Below are positions 34,577 to 42,485 of a stretch of 64,000 nt of DNA, piece by piece (the first letter of the stretch is position 1; each line of letters begins with the position of its first letter). Below the pieces are notes generated by a model. That model was not told the origin of the DNA, searched no databases, and saw only the letters and a list, made by a program, of their open reading frames with translations. The stretch is taken from NCBI RefSeq assembly GCF_001428385.1, contig NZ_LMSK01000002.1:402704-466703 (forward strand), in the 5' to 3' direction. Source of the DNA: Rhodanobacter sp. Soil772. Lineage in GTDB: Bacteria > Pseudomonadota > Gammaproteobacteria > Xanthomonadales > Rhodanobacteraceae. The position numbers were made by a program, and so were the translations under genes.

Positions 34577-35653
34577 TTGTCCTCCGCCCCGCGCAAAATT
34601 CTCCACGTCGACATGGATGCGTTCTACGCGTCGGTGGAGCAGCGCGACGACCCGTCGCTGCGCGGCAAGCCGGTGGCGGTGGCCTGGCGCGGCGCGCGTT
34701 CGGTGGTGTGCGCGGCCAGCTACGAGGCGCGCGTGTTCGGCGTGCGCTCGGCGATGCCGGCGATCCGCGCCGAGCGGCTGTGTCCGCAGCTGATTTTCGT
34801 GCCGCCGGATTTCGTGCGCTACAAGGCGGTGTCGCGGCAGGTGCGCGAAATTTTCGCGCGGCACACCGAGCTGATCGAGCCGCTGTCGCTGGACGAGGCC
34901 TACCTCGACGTCACCAGCACGCTGAGCGGCCTGCCCTCGGCCACCGCCACCGCCGAGGCGATCCGTGCGGCGATCCGCGAGGAAACACAGCTCACCGCGT
35001 CGGCCGGCGTGGCGCCGAACAAGTTCCTGGCGAAGATCGCCTCGGATTTCCGCAAGCCCGACGGCCTGTTCGTGGTGCGCCCGCACCAGGTCGAGGCGTT
35101 CCTCACCCCGTTGCCGGTCGGCCGTCTGCCCGGCGTGGGCAAGGTGATGGAAGCGAAGCTGGCCGTGCTCGGCATCGCCACCGTGGGCGAACTGCGCGCA
35201 TTCGCGCAGGCGGAGCTGGAGCAGCGCTTCGGCCGCTGGGGCCGGCGCCTGCACGAACTGGCGCACGGCATCGACGAGCATCCGGTGCAGCCGGAGCGCC
35301 CCACCCTGCAGGTCTCGGCCGAGGACACGTTCGAACACGACCTGCTGCTCGACGAACTCGAACCGCACATCCGCCAGCTCGCCGAAAAGGCTTGGGCCGG
35401 CCACCAGCGCGAGCGTGGCCGGGTCGCGCGCACCGTGGTGCTGAAACTGAAGACCGCGGACTTCCACACGCTGACGCGCAGCCTCACCCCGCCACAGCGG
35501 CCGCTGTCGGCGAACGAACTGGCCGACATCGCCTGCGCGTTGCGCGAGCGGGTCGAGCGCCCCGTCGACAGCCGCTACCGCCTGGTCGGCGTGGGCCTGG
35601 CCGGCTTCGTCGACAGGGACAGCTACCAGGCGCAAACGGATCTGTTCGACTGA
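34577..35653 (+). CDS. dinB: DNA polymerase IV
   Basis: Error-prone Y-family polymerase of 358 residues. Active-site carboxylates D12/D14 (HVDMDAFYASVEQ), D106 and E107 (SLDEAYLDVT); fingers/palm block AASYEARVFGVRSAMP; TASAGVAPNKFLAKIASDFRKPDG; helix-hairpin-helix LPGVGKVMEAKL. The C-terminal QTDLFD resembles the beta-clamp-binding peptide. The start appears to be TTG at 34577, since the next Met lies inside the catalytic strand. Convergent with the TRIC-like gene, 10 bases away. Confidence 0.96.
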   Translation: MSSAPRKILHVDMDAFYASVEQRDDPSLRGKPVAVAWRGARSVVCAASYEARVFGVRSAMPAIRAERLCPQLIFVPPDFVRYKAVSRQVREIFARHTELIEPLSLDEAYLDVTSTLSGLPSATATAEAIRAAIREETQLTASAGVAPNKFLAKIASDFRKPDGLFVVRPHQVEAFLTPLPVGRLPGVGKVMEAKLAVLGIATVGELRAFAQAELEQRFGRWGRRLHELAHGIDEHPVQPERPTLQVSAEDTFEHDLLLDELEPHIRQLAEKAWAGHQRERGRVARTVVLKLKTADFHTLTRSLTPPQRPLSANELADIACALRERVERPVDSRYRLVGVGLAGFVDRDSYQAQTDLFD

Positions 35654-35663
35654 CCGCGGCGCG

Positions 35664-36290
35664 TCACGCCTGGCGGTCGCGGCCGAAGCGCGGCAGGTTC
35701 CAGTGATAGCGCAGCGACAGGAAGCGCAGCCCGAAGCAGGCCAGGATCGGCAGCCAGGTCGCCCATGCGGCGGGCCAGTGGTAATGCTCGCCGATCACCG
35801 TCAGCGCGGCGCCGGCGAACGCGGCCAGCGCATAGATTTCCTTCTGCAATACCACCGACACGCGCGCCAGCAGCACGTCGCGCGCCATGCCGCCGCCGAT
35901 CGCGGTGACCATGCCCAGCAGGATCGCCACCTCCGCGTTGTGGCCGAACGCCAGCGCCTTGTGCGCGCCGTACACCGCGAACAAGCCCAGCCCCATCGCG
36001 TCGAACAGGCGCACCGGATAAGTCAGCCGTTCCACCCACGGATAGGCCACGATGGTGAGCAGTGCGGCGACGATCGCGGTGAACAGGTAGCGCCAGTCGG
36101 ACAGCCCCGCCGGCGGAATCGCGCCGATGCACAGGTCGCGTGCGATGCCGCCGCCGCAGGCGGTGATGAAGGCGATCGCCAGAATGCCGAACAGGTCGAG
36201 GTTGCAGCGCCTGGCCGCCGTCGCGCCGCTGATCGCGAACGCGAACGTACCGGCCAGGTCCACCAGGTTGAACAGCAGTTGCTCATTCAT
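35664..36290 (-). CDS. TRIC/UPF0126 (YicG-like) membrane protein
   Basis: Membrane protein of 208 residues made of two repeats of three helices. Each repeat carries the family Gly motif (ACGGGIARDL; AIGGGMARDVL) and a nearby hydrophobic helix (LAGTFAFAISGATAARR). Bacterial relatives form trimeric cation channels; some have been linked to glycine transport. Full length. Confidence 0.92.
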   Translation of the reverse strand: MNEQLLFNLVDLAGTFAFAISGATAARRCNLDLFGILAIAFITACGGGIARDLCIGAIPPAGLSDWRYLFTAIVAALLTIVAYPWVERLTYPVRLFDAMGLGLFAVYGAHKALAFGHNAEVAILLGMVTAIGGGMARDVLLARVSVVLQKEIYALAAFAGAALTVIGEHYHWPAAWATWLPILACFGLRFLSLRYHWNLPRFGRDRQA

Positions 36291-36349
36291 GCGGCCGGTT
36301 CGTTCGCGGGCATGCCGGCAGTGCGGCGATGCCCGCTATTGAACCAGCT

Positions 36350-36676
36350 TCAGCCGAGCCTGCGCGAGATCGCGAAAAACGCCAGGTTGCCCAGGCCGGT
36401 GGCGCCGGCCAGCACGGCGACCAGGCCGGGCGTGACGTCCTGCCAGCCGAACCACTGGATCAGGCCGAAGCCGAGCGCCAGCGCGACCAGCACGATGCCC
36501 CAGCGCAGCGAGGAATGGCGCCGGCGCAGCTCCTCGTCGCGCAGCAGCGAGTTGACCAGTTCCCCCGAGCCGCCGGCGTTGACCATTTGCCGGCGCACCC
36601 TCGCGTCCACCACAACCTTGATGGCGTAGGCGATGCAGACGAACAGGCTGATCGGGATCAGGATTTCGAAATTCAT
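36350..36676 (-). CDS. Hypothetical membrane protein, divergent from sigma factor
   Basis: Protein of 108 residues: an N-terminal helix (LIPISLFVCIAYAIKVVVD), a charged middle segment (RDEELRRRHSSLRWG) and two C-terminal helices (IVLVALALGFGLIQWFG; LVAVLAGATGLGNLAFFA). No function known. AAGGAAAG precedes the ATG. Its upstream region holds a promoter-like element identical to the one before the sigma gene, so it is probably a target of that sigma factor. Confidence 0.8.
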   Translation of the reverse strand: MNFEILIPISLFVCIAYAIKVVVDARVRRQMVNAGGSGELVNSLLRDEELRRRHSSLRWGIVLVALALGFGLIQWFGWQDVTPGLVAVLAGATGLGNLAFFAISRRLG

Positions 36677-36724
36677 GGCGGCTTTCCTTGTGGCGGGTAC
36701 GGGAGGGTGGACCTTCGAGACCTT

Positions 36725-36790
36725 GGATACGGGCAGCCCGCGAACGGTTGCAACAAAGTGCTTGCAACCGTTTCCCGCCTGCGCGTATCC
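36725..36790. promoter_or_regulatory. Symmetric divergent ECF-type promoters
   Basis: An 11-bp inverted repeat, AACGGTTGCAA (36743-36753) / TTGCAACCGTT (36762-36772), places TTGCAACC as a -35 facing each way. On both strands exactly 15 bases separate it from GTATCC (+ strand 36785-36790; - strand 36730-36725). This matches the -35/-10 layout of ECF promoters and predicts autoregulation of the sigma gene plus the divergent membrane gene. The + strand start codon lies only 8 bases after the -10, so that mRNA would be leaderless or nearly so. Confidence 0.65.
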
Positions 36791-36798
36791 CTTGTCCC

Positions 36799-37377
36799 AT
36801 GGATGACACCCGCAGCAGCCCCGACCGCGACCTGGTCGACGCCGTGCTGGCCAACCGGCCGGGCGCGTTCGAACGCCTCGTGCGCGAACACCAGGGGCTG
36901 TGCTGGCACATCATCCAGCGCATGGTGCGCAACCCGGAGGACGCGCGCGAGCTGTGCCAGGACACCTTCCTGCGCGTGCACCAGTGCCTGCACCAATACC
37001 GTTACGAGAGCGCGCTGAAATCATGGATCGGCCGCGTGGCGTACACCATCGCCTTGCGCCATCTGCAGCACAAGCGCATCCCGCTGGTCGACAACGGCGG
37101 CGGCGACGACTACGCGTTGGTGGAAAACATCGGCGACGGCTTCGACCTCGAAGCGGCCTGCGCGAATGAGGAAACGGCGCGCCACCTGCACGCCGCGATC
37201 GAGCGGCTGCCGCCCTTGCAACGCACGCTGCTGACCCTGTATTACCTCGAAGAGACGTCCATTCCGGACATCGCCCGGATCACCGGACTGGCCAGCGGCA
37301 CCATCAAGAGCCACTTGTTCCGCTCACGCCTGCGCTTGCGCGGCGCGCTCGAAACGCGGACTGGAGTTGCAGCATGA
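36799..37377 (+). CDS. ECF-type RNA polymerase sigma factor
   Basis: Sigma-70 family factor of 192 residues with only regions 2 and 4. Region 2: AFERLVREHQGLCWHIIQRMV and ELCQDTFLRVHQCL with ALKSWIGRVAYTIALRHL. Region 4: IERLPPLQRTLLTLYYLEE followed by the helix-turn-helix SIPDIARITGLASGTIKSHLFRSRLRLR. ATG at 36799 has no Shine-Dalgarno but lies 8 bases after a promoter-like GTATCC, consistent with leaderless translation. Overlaps the next gene, probably its anti-sigma factor, by 4 bases. Confidence 0.93.
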   Translation: MDDTRSSPDRDLVDAVLANRPGAFERLVREHQGLCWHIIQRMVRNPEDARELCQDTFLRVHQCLHQYRYESALKSWIGRVAYTIALRHLQHKRIPLVDNGGGDDYALVENIGDGFDLEAACANEETARHLHAAIERLPPLQRTLLTLYYLEETSIPDIARITGLASGTIKSHLFRSRLRLRGALETRTGVAA

Positions 37378-37853
37378 TTCAGCACATCGACGATCACATC
37401 CCTCCCTTCGACGACGCGGCGCACGAACGCGAATGGCTGGCGCAGGAATGCGCGATGCGGCGCGAACGCCTGCAGCTCGATCCCGCCGGCGACGATGCGC
37501 GCAGCCGGCGCTACCGCCTGCTCGCACGCGCCTTGCGCGAACCGTTGCCGACGGCGCTTCCGGCGGATTTCGCGCAGCGGCTGGCCGCGCGGGTCGCGGC
37601 AGCCCCGACTCGACGGGCCGCCCCCGGCCGCTCGTTCGAATCCACGTTGACGCTGGCGCTGGCAGCTGTCCTTGCCGTGGCCGCGGGTGTAGTGGTGGCG
37701 ATCTACGGCGGCGCGTGGCTGCCATCGTTCCTCTCGCTCCTGCCGACCCCGCACGCACCGGCCACCCGCTGGTTGCTGGCACTGGCCGGCTGCCTCGGCG
37801 CATCCTGGCTGCTCGGGCTATGGCAACGGCACGCGCCGGGGAAGACGGACTGA
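37374..37853 (+). CDS. Probable anti-sigma factor, membrane protein
   Basis: Protein of 159 residues with a charged cytoplasmic half (residues 1-85) and two hydrophobic segments (LTLALAAVLAVAAGVVVAIYGG; WLLALAGCLGASWLLGLW). There is no HxxxCxxC zinc anti-sigma motif. Assignment rests on its position: coupled by ATGA overlap to the ECF sigma gene, membrane-bound with a cytosolic N-terminus. A direct role is inferred. Confidence 0.65.
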   Translation: MIQHIDDHIPPFDDAAHEREWLAQECAMRRERLQLDPAGDDARSRRYRLLARALREPLPTALPADFAQRLAARVAAAPTRRAAPGRSFESTLTLALAAVLAVAAGVVVAIYGGAWLPSFLSLLPTPHAPATRWLLALAGCLGASWLLGLWQRHAPGKTD

Positions 37854-37895
37854 GCCACCTGCCTCCTGCGCACGGCATGCAGGCTCGGCCGCGTA

Positions 37896-37920
37896 GGACG
37901 GACACCGTCCGCCGGCTTTT
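37896..37920 (+). terminator. Possible terminator of the sigma operon
   Basis: GGACGG (37896-37901) pairs with CCGTCC (37905-37910) around ACA, followed by GCCGGCTTTT. The stem is short and the T run only four, so it is weak. Confidence 0.35.
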
Positions 37921-37984
37921 CGAGAGGGTGGGCAAGAGCGGCAGGCAGCGGCCCGTACAGAACCATCCGCAAGAGCGGGGCGCG

Positions 37985-38785
37985 CTACAACTCCAGCACC
38001 GCATCCAGCCCGCGATGCAGGCCGACCAGGCCGGGCACCTTGCGGATCGCCAGCAGCGCGCCACCCACATAAGGCTGCGCACCACTGCCCGCGTTGTGAC
38101 GCAGGCTCAGGGTCTGCTCCGGCATGCCGAAGATCGCCTCGACGCCGATCACGAAACCCGGCAGGCGCACTGCATGCACCTGGCTGCCGGCCAACGTGCC
38201 GCCGCGCGTCTCGCGCATGCCGACGGTCCGCTCCAGCGGCACTTCCAGTTGCGGCTGGCGCACCCGGCCCAGCCGCGTGGCCAGCTCGCGTACGGTGCCG
38301 CTGGGCGCATCCGGCTTGCCCGCGCTGGCGTAGTCGATGAGCTCCCACTGCGGGATGAGCTTCGCCGCCATCTCGGCGAACTTGATCAACAGCACCGCGG
38401 TCAACGCGAAATTGCCGCAAGCCAGCACGCCGCGCCGGCGTTCGCGGGCGACCGCGTCGATCTGCGCGTAATCCTCGTCGGTGAGGCCCGAGGTGCCCAC
38501 CACCACGTGCGCACCATGTTCCAGCGCGGCGAGGACGTTCGCCTTGGCGCTGTCGGGATGGGTGTACTCGACGAACACATCGCAGGGCTGCGCCAATGCT
38601 TCGGCGGCGCTGGCGAAAATCGGCGCGGCCAGCCGCGGTTCGCCCAGCACATCGCCAAGCGCTTGCCCGGCGTGTCGGCGCGCCACCGCGGCAACCAGCG
38701 CCAGGTCATCGGCCGCGGCGATGCCGCGCGCCAGCTCGGAGCCGGCCCAGCCGGTGGCGCCGGCAAGACATACCTTCAACGGCAT
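37985..38785 (-). CDS. DapB-like dihydrodipicolinate reductase family protein
   Basis: Protein of about 266 residues with an N-terminal nucleotide-binding fold (KVCLAGATGWAGSEL) and a DapB-type C-terminal domain with KPDAPSGT. In E. coli DapB the segment before this Lys is A-H-H-R-H-K, with the catalytic His; here it is D-Y-A-S-A-G-K, so both His positions are replaced. The product may have a different substrate or belong to the divergent DapB subfamily. ATG at 38785 is used; TTG at 38794 overlaps the gamma-glutamyltransferase stop. Probably co-transcribed with that gene. Confidence 0.75.
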   Translation of the reverse strand: MPLKVCLAGATGWAGSELARGIAAADDLALVAAVARRHAGQALGDVLGEPRLAAPIFASAAEALAQPCDVFVEYTHPDSAKANVLAALEHGAHVVVGTSGLTDEDYAQIDAVARERRRGVLACGNFALTAVLLIKFAEMAAKLIPQWELIDYASAGKPDAPSGTVRELATRLGRVRQPQLEVPLERTVGMRETRGGTLAGSQVHAVRLPGFVIGVEAIFGMPEQTLSLRHNAGSGAQPYVGGALLAIRKVPGLVGLHRGLDAVLEL

Positions 38786-38790
38786 CGCGT

Positions 38791-40560
38791 TCAATAGCCG
38801 ATCACCTCGCCGTCCTTGCGCATCTCCGTGGCGCCCCAGTACACGTGTTGCTTGGCGTCATACATGATCGCCTCGTAGCCGCCGAAATTGCCGGTGCCGG
38901 GCACGACCTTGTAGCCGCGCTTCGCCAGCTCGGCCTTCACCGCGGGATCGAAACCGGATTCCATCTCGACCGTGCCGATGCCCTGCGACGGCTCGCCGGT
39001 GGGTTCGGCATTGCCGTAGTGACGCCAGCGCGCGGCGTCGCCGGCGTCCTGCACGTTCATGCCGTAGTCGATCATGTTGGTCAGCACCTGCACGTGGCCC
39101 TGCGGCTGCATGTCGCCGCCCATCAGGCCGAACGCCATGTACGGCTCGCCGTCCTTCATCACGAAGCCGGGAATGATGGTGTGGAACGGCCGCTTGCCGG
39201 CGGCGTAGACGTTGGCGGCCTTCGGATCGAGCGAGTACAGCTCGCCGCGATCCTGGAACATGAAGCCGAGGCCGTCGGCGACCAGACCCGAACCCATGCC
39301 GCGATAGTTGGACTGGATGATCGACACCATCATGCCGTCCTTGTCGGCGGTGGCGAAGTAGGTGGTGTCGCCGTTGAACAGTTTTGGATGACCGGGGCCG
39401 AGGTTCGGGTTGGCGTGATCGAGATGGATCAGCTTGCGCCGCTGGTCCGCATACGCCTCGGACAGCAGGCCCTTCATTGGCACGTCGGCGAAGCGCGGGT
39501 CGGCGTAGAACTTCGCCAGGTCTTCATAGGCCAGGCGCTTGGCCTCCAGCATCGCGGTGACCGCATCGGCGCTGCCCACGCCCATCTTCTTCAGGTCGAA
39601 ACCCTTGAGGATCTGCAGCATCTCCAGCGCGGCGAAACCCTGCCCGTTCGGCGGCAGTTCGTAGACGTTGTAGCCGTGGTAGTCGACCGACTGCGGCGTG
39701 ACCCACTCGCCGTGATAGTCGGCGAAATCCGCGTAGCGCAGGTCGCCGCCGATGCGCTTGAAGTAGCTGTCGATGGTGTGCGCGATCGCGCCCTTGTAGA
39801 ACGCGTCGCGGCCGCCCTCGGCGATCAGCGTGAGCGTGCGCGCGAGGTCGGGATTGCGGAACATTTCGCCCTCGGCCGGCGTGTGTCCGTCGATCAGGTA
39901 GGTACGCCGCGCGTTCGCGCTTTCCTCGATCAGGCCGTGCTCGCGCTCGAACCTGGCCATGCCGCCTTTCCAGTACTGGGCGACCAGTTGGGTGACCGGG
40001 AAACCGTTCTTCGCATACGCGATCGCCGGCGCCAGGTCATCGGCCAGCGACAGCTTGCCGAATTTGTCGTGCAGCGCACCCCACGCATCGACGGTGCCGG
40101 GCACGGTGACCGGCAGCGAGCCGACCGGCGGGATGTGCGCCTTCGCCGGCATCCCGGCCTTCGCATAGGCGGCCTTCACCTCGGCCTGCATCTTCGCCAA
40201 GTCGCGACCCTTCGCCGACGGGCCGGAACCATTGTAGCCATAGAGCTTGTGCGTCTTCGGATCCCACACGATCACGAAGCAGTCGCCGCCGATGCCGTTC
40301 AGCACCGGCTCCATCAGGCCGAGCGCGGCGTTCGCCGCGATCGCCGCGTCCACTGCGCTGCCGCCCTTCTTCAGGATGTCGACGGCGATCTGCGAGGCCA
40401 GCGGCTGCTCGGTCGCCGCCATGCCGTGCTGCGCCAGTACCGGCGAGCGCGAGGCCCAGGTGTGGCCGGAGTAGCGATCGCCGCGGCCGACATCGGCGTT
40501 GGCATTGGCCGCCACCAGCAGGGCGATGGCGGCAACGATGCGGAGTTGCGCAAGTTTCAT
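38791..40560 (-). CDS. ggt: Gamma-glutamyltransferase
   Basis: Periplasmic enzyme of 589 residues that cleaves gamma-glutamyl bonds (e.g. glutathione) and transfers the glutamyl group. Signal peptide KLAQLRIVAAIALLVAANANA; large-subunit block GGSAVDAAIAANAALGLMEP; autoprocessing site at D-T399 (NGDTTYFATADKDG), whose Thr becomes the small-subunit nucleophile; GLMGGDMQPQGH toward the C-terminus carries the oxyanion glycines. Position and length match E. coli GGT. AGAGGA precedes the ATG. Confidence 0.95.
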   Translation of the reverse strand: MKLAQLRIVAAIALLVAANANADVGRGDRYSGHTWASRSPVLAQHGMAATEQPLASQIAVDILKKGGSAVDAAIAANAALGLMEPVLNGIGGDCFVIVWDPKTHKLYGYNGSGPSAKGRDLAKMQAEVKAAYAKAGMPAKAHIPPVGSLPVTVPGTVDAWGALHDKFGKLSLADDLAPAIAYAKNGFPVTQLVAQYWKGGMARFEREHGLIEESANARRTYLIDGHTPAEGEMFRNPDLARTLTLIAEGGRDAFYKGAIAHTIDSYFKRIGGDLRYADFADYHGEWVTPQSVDYHGYNVYELPPNGQGFAALEMLQILKGFDLKKMGVGSADAVTAMLEAKRLAYEDLAKFYADPRFADVPMKGLLSEAYADQRRKLIHLDHANPNLGPGHPKLFNGDTTYFATADKDGMMVSIIQSNYRGMGSGLVADGLGFMFQDRGELYSLDPKAANVYAAGKRPFHTIIPGFVMKDGEPYMAFGLMGGDMQPQGHVQVLTNMIDYGMNVQDAGDAARWRHYGNAEPTGEPSQGIGTVEMESGFDPAVKAELAKRGYKVVPGTGNFGGYEAIMYDAKQHVYWGATEMRKDGEVIGY

Positions 40561-40623
40561 CAGGCGTCCTCTGACGGGGAGCGGGGATATCGCACCGTGC
40601 CGCGCCGTCCGTGGCGTGATGGC

Positions 40624-42477
40624 TTATTTTTTCTTTGGCACGTACAGATCGGTGATGGTGCCCTCGTACACTTCCGCCGCCATGCCGACCGATTCGCCCA
40701 GGGTGGGGTGCGGGTGGATGGTGAGCGCGATGTCGGCCGCTTCGCTGCCCATCTCGATCGCCAGCGCCAGCTCGGAAATCAGGTCGCCGGCATTCACGCC
40801 GACGATGCCGCCGCCGACGATGCGGTGGGTTTCCTCGTCGAAGATCAGCTTGGTGAAACCTTCGGTGCGGTCGATGCCGATGGCGCGACCCGAGGCCGCC
40901 CAAGGGAACTTGCCGACGCCGACCTTCAGGCCTTTCTCCTTCGCCTCGCGTTCGCTCACGCCGACCCATGCCACTTCCGGGTTGGTGAACGCCACCGACG
41001 GAATCACCCGCGCGTCGAAGTGGCTCTTCAGGCCGGCCACCGCTTCGGCTGCCACATGCGCCTCGTGGGTGGCCTTGTGCGCCAGCATCGGCTGACCGAC
41101 CAGGTCGCCGATGGCAAAGATGTGCGGCACGTTGGTGCGCATCTGCGAGTCGACACTGATGAAGCCGCGCTCGGTGACGGCGACGCCGGCCTTGTCCGCG
41201 CCGATCTTGCCGCCGTTCGGCGAGCGGCCCACCGACACCAGCACGCGGTCGAACAGCGTGGTCGCGGGAATGCTGTCGCCTTCGTAACCGACCTCGATAC
41301 CCTTCTTGGTGGCCTTGGCGGTGACCACCTTGGTCTTCAGATGCACGCCCTTGAGCCGGCTGTCCATGCGTTTGGCCAGCGGCTTGATGAGGTCCGCATC
41401 GGCACCGGGAATGAGCTGGTCCATGAACTCGACCACGGTCACTTCGCTGCCCAGCGCGGCGTACACGGTGGCCATTTCCAGGCCGATGATGCCGCCGCCG
41501 ACGACCAGCAGCTTCTTCGGCACGTCCTTCATTTCCAGCGCGCCGGTGGAGTCCATGATGCGCTCGTCGTCCCACGGGAACGCCGGCAGCTTCACCGACT
41601 GCGATCCGGCCGCGATGATCGCGTGTTCAAAGCGCAGCAGTTTCACGCCGTCGGCCGTCTGGACTTCCATTTCGTTCGGCGAAACGAACATGCCGGTGCC
41701 GATCATGGTGCGCACCTTGCGCTGCTTCGCCATGCCGGCGAGGCCGCCGGTGAGCTGGCCGACCACCTTGGTCTTGAAGCCGCGCAGCTTGTCGATGTCG
41801 ATCTTCGGCGCGCCGAAGCTGACGCCATGCGCGGCCATCGCCTCGGCCTCGTCGATCACCGCCGCCGCGTGCAGCAACGCCTTGGACGGGATGCAGCCCA
41901 CATTGAGGCAGACGCCGCCGAGACTGGCATAGCGTTCCACCAGCACGGTATCGACGCCGAGGTCGGCGGCGCGGAACGCGGCACTGTAGCCGCCGGGGCC
42001 GGAGCCGAGCACGACCAGCTTGCATTCAAGGTCCGGCTTCTTTCCAGACGATGCTGCCGCTTGCGGCACCTTCGCCTCCTCTCCCCTGCGGGGAGAGGAT
42101 TGAGGAGAGGGGCTGGGGCTTGCGGGAGACTCACCGCTCTTGTTCGCTTCGTTGGAGCTACCCGGCGACCCCGTCCCCTCTCCCCTGCCCTCTCCCCGCG
42201 GGGGAGAGGGGAGCGCGGTGTCGGCTGCGCTGACGGTTTCCAATATGGCGATCACCGCGCCCTCGGACACCTCGTCGCCCACCTTGAGTTTCAGTTCCTT
42301 GATCACGCCGGCGGCGCTGGAGGGAATCTCCATGGTCGCCTTGTCCGACTCCAGCGTGATCAGGCTCTGTTCCTTCGCCACCGTGTCGCCGACTTGCACC
42401 AGCACTTCGATCACCGGCACGCCGCCGTGGCCGCCGATGTCGGGAACCTTGATCTCGATCGTGTTCGCCATCGTCAT
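40624..42477 (-). CDS. lpdA: Dihydrolipoamide dehydrogenase with N-terminal lipoyl domain
   Basis: E3 of the pyruvate dehydrogenase complex, 617 residues. An N-terminal lipoyl domain (lysine in [11 protein letters not shown]) is joined by a long Ser/Pro/Gly linker to the flavoprotein. The FAD fold (LGSGPGGYSAAFRAADLG) is followed by the redox disulfide CLNVGC, the NAD fold (VVGGGIIGLEMATVYAALG) and the C-terminal His-Glu pair HPHPTLGES. The linker (residues about 85-145) is encoded by two G/C palindromic repeats. Its start lies 8 bases after the aceF stop with GGAGG between. Confidence 0.96.
   Translation of the reverse strand: MTMANTIEIKVPDIGGHGGVPVIEVLVQVGDTVAKEQSLITLESDKATMEIPSSAAGVIKELKLKVGDEVSEGAVIAILETVSAADTALPSPPRGEGRGEGTGSPGSSNEANKSGESPASPSPSPQSSPRRGEEAKVPQAAASSGKKPDLECKLVVLGSGPGGYSAAFRAADLGVDTVLVERYASLGGVCLNVGCIPSKALLHAAAVIDEAEAMAAHGVSFGAPKIDIDKLRGFKTKVVGQLTGGLAGMAKQRKVRTMIGTGMFVSPNEMEVQTADGVKLLRFEHAIIAAGSQSVKLPAFPWDDERIMDSTGALEMKDVPKKLLVVGGGIIGLEMATVYAALGSEVTVVEFMDQLIPGADADLIKPLAKRMDSRLKGVHLKTKVVTAKATKKGIEVGYEGDSIPATTLFDRVLVSVGRSPNGGKIGADKAGVAVTERGFISVDSQMRTNVPHIFAIGDLVGQPMLAHKATHEAHVAAEAVAGLKSHFDARVIPSVAFTNPEVAWVGVSEREAKEKGLKVGVGKFPWAASGRAIGIDRTEGFTKLIFDEETHRIVGGGIVGVNAGDLISELALAIEMGSEAADIALTIHPHPTLGESVGMAAEVYEGTITDLYVPKKK
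42078..42118. repeat. Palindromic repeat inside lpdA linker, copy 1
   Basis: 9-bp hairpin CCTCTCCCC (42078-42086) / GGGGAGAGG (42090-42098) with trailing GGAGAGGGG-type sequence. Read in frame as the linker segment S-P-Q-S-S-P-R-R-G-E-E. Confidence 0.75.
42172..42214. repeat. Palindromic repeat inside lpdA linker, copy 2
   Basis: 10-bp hairpin CCCTCTCCCC (42188-42197) / GGGGAGAGGG (42201-42210), flanked by CCCCTCTCCCCTG. Read in frame as P-S-P-P-R-G-E-G-R-G-E-G, nearly the same peptide as in aceF. Confidence 0.75.
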
Positions 42478-42485
42478 CGCCTCCG

